From positions 108,113,793 through 108,177,792 of the forward strand of contig OZ024929.1 in the NCBI GenBank assembly GCA_964017235.1: a stretch of 64,000 bases of DNA, in the 5' to 3' direction. The position numbers and the translations under genes are program-made. The notes under the pieces are model-generated. The model saw nothing but the letters and a program-made list of their open reading frames with translations, was not told the DNA's origin and made no database searches. Positions 61,761 through 64,000 of this stretch are shown in pieces. Each line of letters starts with the position of its first letter. The stretch's first letter is position 1. This DNA comes from Sabellastarte sp. h YS-2021. Its lineage: Eukaryota > Annelida > Polychaeta > Sabellida > Sabellidae.

Positions 61761-61899
61761 GTGTGAAAATTTCAACACTTAATCACAATTTTCTCAGTGA
61801 CTATTGCAGGGATTTCTCTCATATCTTGCATATATGTACTAGGCCAGAGGTAGATTCTCTTGTGTGAGTATGAGACCTGGATCTGTCTTACTTTTTTTT

Positions 61900-64000
61900 T
61901 AATAAATTTTTTTAATAATTTTTAATGCATTAAAATTCATGAAATCATGCACAAAATCATTTATAACTTGAAAAGTGTTGCATTTAGAGCATTTTGTTAA
62001 AATATGTTATTCAGCTACTTTTTTCATAGCTACAATATGGTGAGTAACTTGGGTGCCTGTCTCAATAGCTAAGTGAGTAATAGCTACTTTTGGGCTTTTC
62101 AGTAACTTCCATCATGAGTAAAATCACTTGTAACTTAAAAACTATTGCATTTAGAGAATTTCGTATAAATATGTTATTCAGCTACTTTTGGGTCAGCTAT
62201 AACATAGTAAAATTTTAGACCTGTAGCTCATGGCATAGCTGAGTAATAGCTACTTTTAGGTTATCATTGTTGAGTAAATCGCTTATAACTTCAAAACTAT
62301 TGGATTTAGAGAATTTCGTATAAATATGTTATTCAGCTACTTTTGGATCAGCTATAACATAGTAAAATTTCAGACCTGTAGCTCATGGCATAGCTGAGTA
62401 ATAGCTACTTTTAGGTTATCACTGTTGAGTAAATCGCTTATAACTTGGAAACTATTGCATTTACAGTATTTTGTTTCAATATGTTATTCACCTATTTTGG
62501 GATCAGCTATAACATAGTGAAGTTTCAGATCTGTGGCTCATTGCATAGCTGAGTAATAGCTACTTTGAAGTTCTCACTATTGAGTAAATCACTTGTAACT
62601 TAAAACCTATTGCATTTAGAGAATTTCGTATAAATATGTTATTCAGCTACTTTTGGGCCAGCTATAACATAGTGAAATTTCAGATCTGTAGGTCATGGCA
62701 TAGCTGAGTAATAGCTACTTTAAAGTTCTCACTATTGAGTAAATCAGTTGTAATTGGAAAACTATTGCATTTAGAGTATTTCGTATAAATATGTTATTCA
62801 GCTACTTTTGGGTCAGCTATAACATAGTAAAATTTCAGACCTGTAGCTCATGGCATAGCTGAGTAATAGCTACTTTTAGGTCATCACTATTGAGTAAATC
62901 AGTTGTAACTTGAAAACTATTGCATTTACAGTATTTTGCTTAAATATGTTGTTCACCTACTTTTGGGTCAGCTATAACATAGTAAAATTTCAGACCTGTA
63001 GCTCATTGCATAGCTGAGTAATAACTACTTTGAGGTTCTCACTATTGAGTAAATCAGATGTAATTGCAAAACTATTGCATTTACAGAATTTCGTATAAAT
63101 ATGTTATTCAGCTACTTTTGGGCCAGCTATAACATAGTGAAATTTCAGATCTGTAGGTCATGGCACAGCTGAGTAATAGCTACTTTGAAGTTCTCACTAT
63201 TGAGTAAATCAGTTGTAATTGGAAAACTATTGCATTTACAGAATTTCGTATAAATATGTTATTCAGCTACTTTTGGGTCAGCTATAACATAGTAAAATTT
63301 CAGACCTGTAGCTCATGGCATAGCTGAGTAATAGCTACTTTTAGGTCATCACTATTGGGTAAATCAGTTGTAACTTGAAAACTATTGCATTTACAGTATT
63401 TTGCTTAAATATGTTGTTCACCTACTCTTGGGTCAGCTATAACATAGTAAAATTTCAGACCTGTAGCTCATTGCATAGCTGAGTAATAACTACTTTGAGG
63501 TTCTCACTATTGAGTAAATCAGTTGTAATTGCAAAACTATTGCATTTAGAGAATTTAGTATAAATATGTTATTCAGCTACTTTTGGGTCAGCTATAACAT
63601 AGTAAAATTTCAGACCTGTAGCTCATGGCATAGCTGAGTAATAGCTACTTTTAGGTCATCACTATTGAGTAAATCAGTTGTAACTTGAAAACTATTGCAT
63701 GTACAGTATTTTGCTTAAATATGTTGTTCACCTACTTTTGGGTCAGCTATAACATAGTAAAATTTCAGACCTGTAGCTCATGGCATAGCTGAGTAATAGC
63801 TACTTTTAGGTCATCACTATTGGGTAAATCAGTTGTAACTTGAAAACTATTGCATTTACAGTATTTTGCTTAAATATGTTGTTCACCTACTTTTGGGTCA
63901 GCTATAACATAGTAAAATTTCAGACCTGTAGCTCATTGCATAGCTGAGTAATAACTACTTTGAGGTTCTCACTATTGAGTAAATCAGTTGTAATTGCAAA
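61900..64000 (-). repeat. 155-bp satellite array, inverted, running off the window
   Basis: TAGCTGAGTAATA starts at 62236, 62391, 62546, 62701, 62856, 63011, (63166), 63321, 63476, 63631, 63786 and 63941, exactly 155 bp apart with no net indel. It is the reverse complement of the 58.3-59.5 kb monomer. Monomers with TATAAATATGTTATTCAGC (X) and TTAAATATGTTGTTCACC (Y) follow the order X X Y three times, then X Y Y. The array is open at the right edge. Confidence 0.9.

Overview
The window is animal nuclear DNA: AT-rich, gene-poor, with spliced genes, GT-AG introns and a very high load of dispersed and tandem repeats. A Kruppel-like factor of the KLF2/4 type, a CR1/jockey-like LINE, tRNA- and 5S-derived SINE sequence and roughly 155-bp satellites inside foldback elements suggest a marine invertebrate, most likely a bivalve or other mollusc. 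The taxonomic call is an inference.

Layout. 0-24.3 kb: the 3' part of a + strand gene encoding a thioredoxin-fold protein without a visible CXXC motif. Its last four exons are phase-compatible (10958-11039, 12166-12277, 22059-22185, 24239-24323), and one further exon at 287-375 is possible. The introns are filled by a 5'-truncated LINE (1088-2990, exact 11-bp target-site duplication), several families of hairpin-ended elements with internal tandem repeats, SINEs and a MITE. The intron before exon 12166 carries a tandem array made of copies of that exon's own 3' splice site plus its first nine or so codons. 24.6-34 kb: a TIR element and degraded repeats, with no convincing gene. 34.4-34.6 kb: an isolated CRE/CCAAT/TATA promoter-like cluster. 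36-41 kb: a complete satellite-bearing element, a 5S-rRNA-derived sequence and a MITE with a 3-bp duplication. 42.6-46.2 kb: the one complete gene, a two-exon KLF2/4-like transcription factor of 420 aa with promoter motifs, an AU-rich 3' UTR and a poly(A) signal. 46.9-64 kb: almost entirely repeats, including satellite arrays with 2-mer and 3-mer higher-order structure on both strands.

The strongest signals beyond gene calls are: (1) the 44-bp splice-acceptor/exon-start array; (2) a superfamily of elements sharing a left AACAAG motif, matching inverted motifs near both ends, internal tandem repeats, an ACGG/ACGC microsatellite and a right-end hairpin, resembling non-autonomous Helentron/Helitron2 elements; (3) higher-order satellite structure (2x133, about 320, 3x155 bp), with the 3x155 form present in opposite orientations; (4) dispersed repeats carrying palindromes that match RFX X-boxes, nuclear-receptor DR1 sites and YY1-like motifs. 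All assignments come from reading the sequence by eye; no database search was run.
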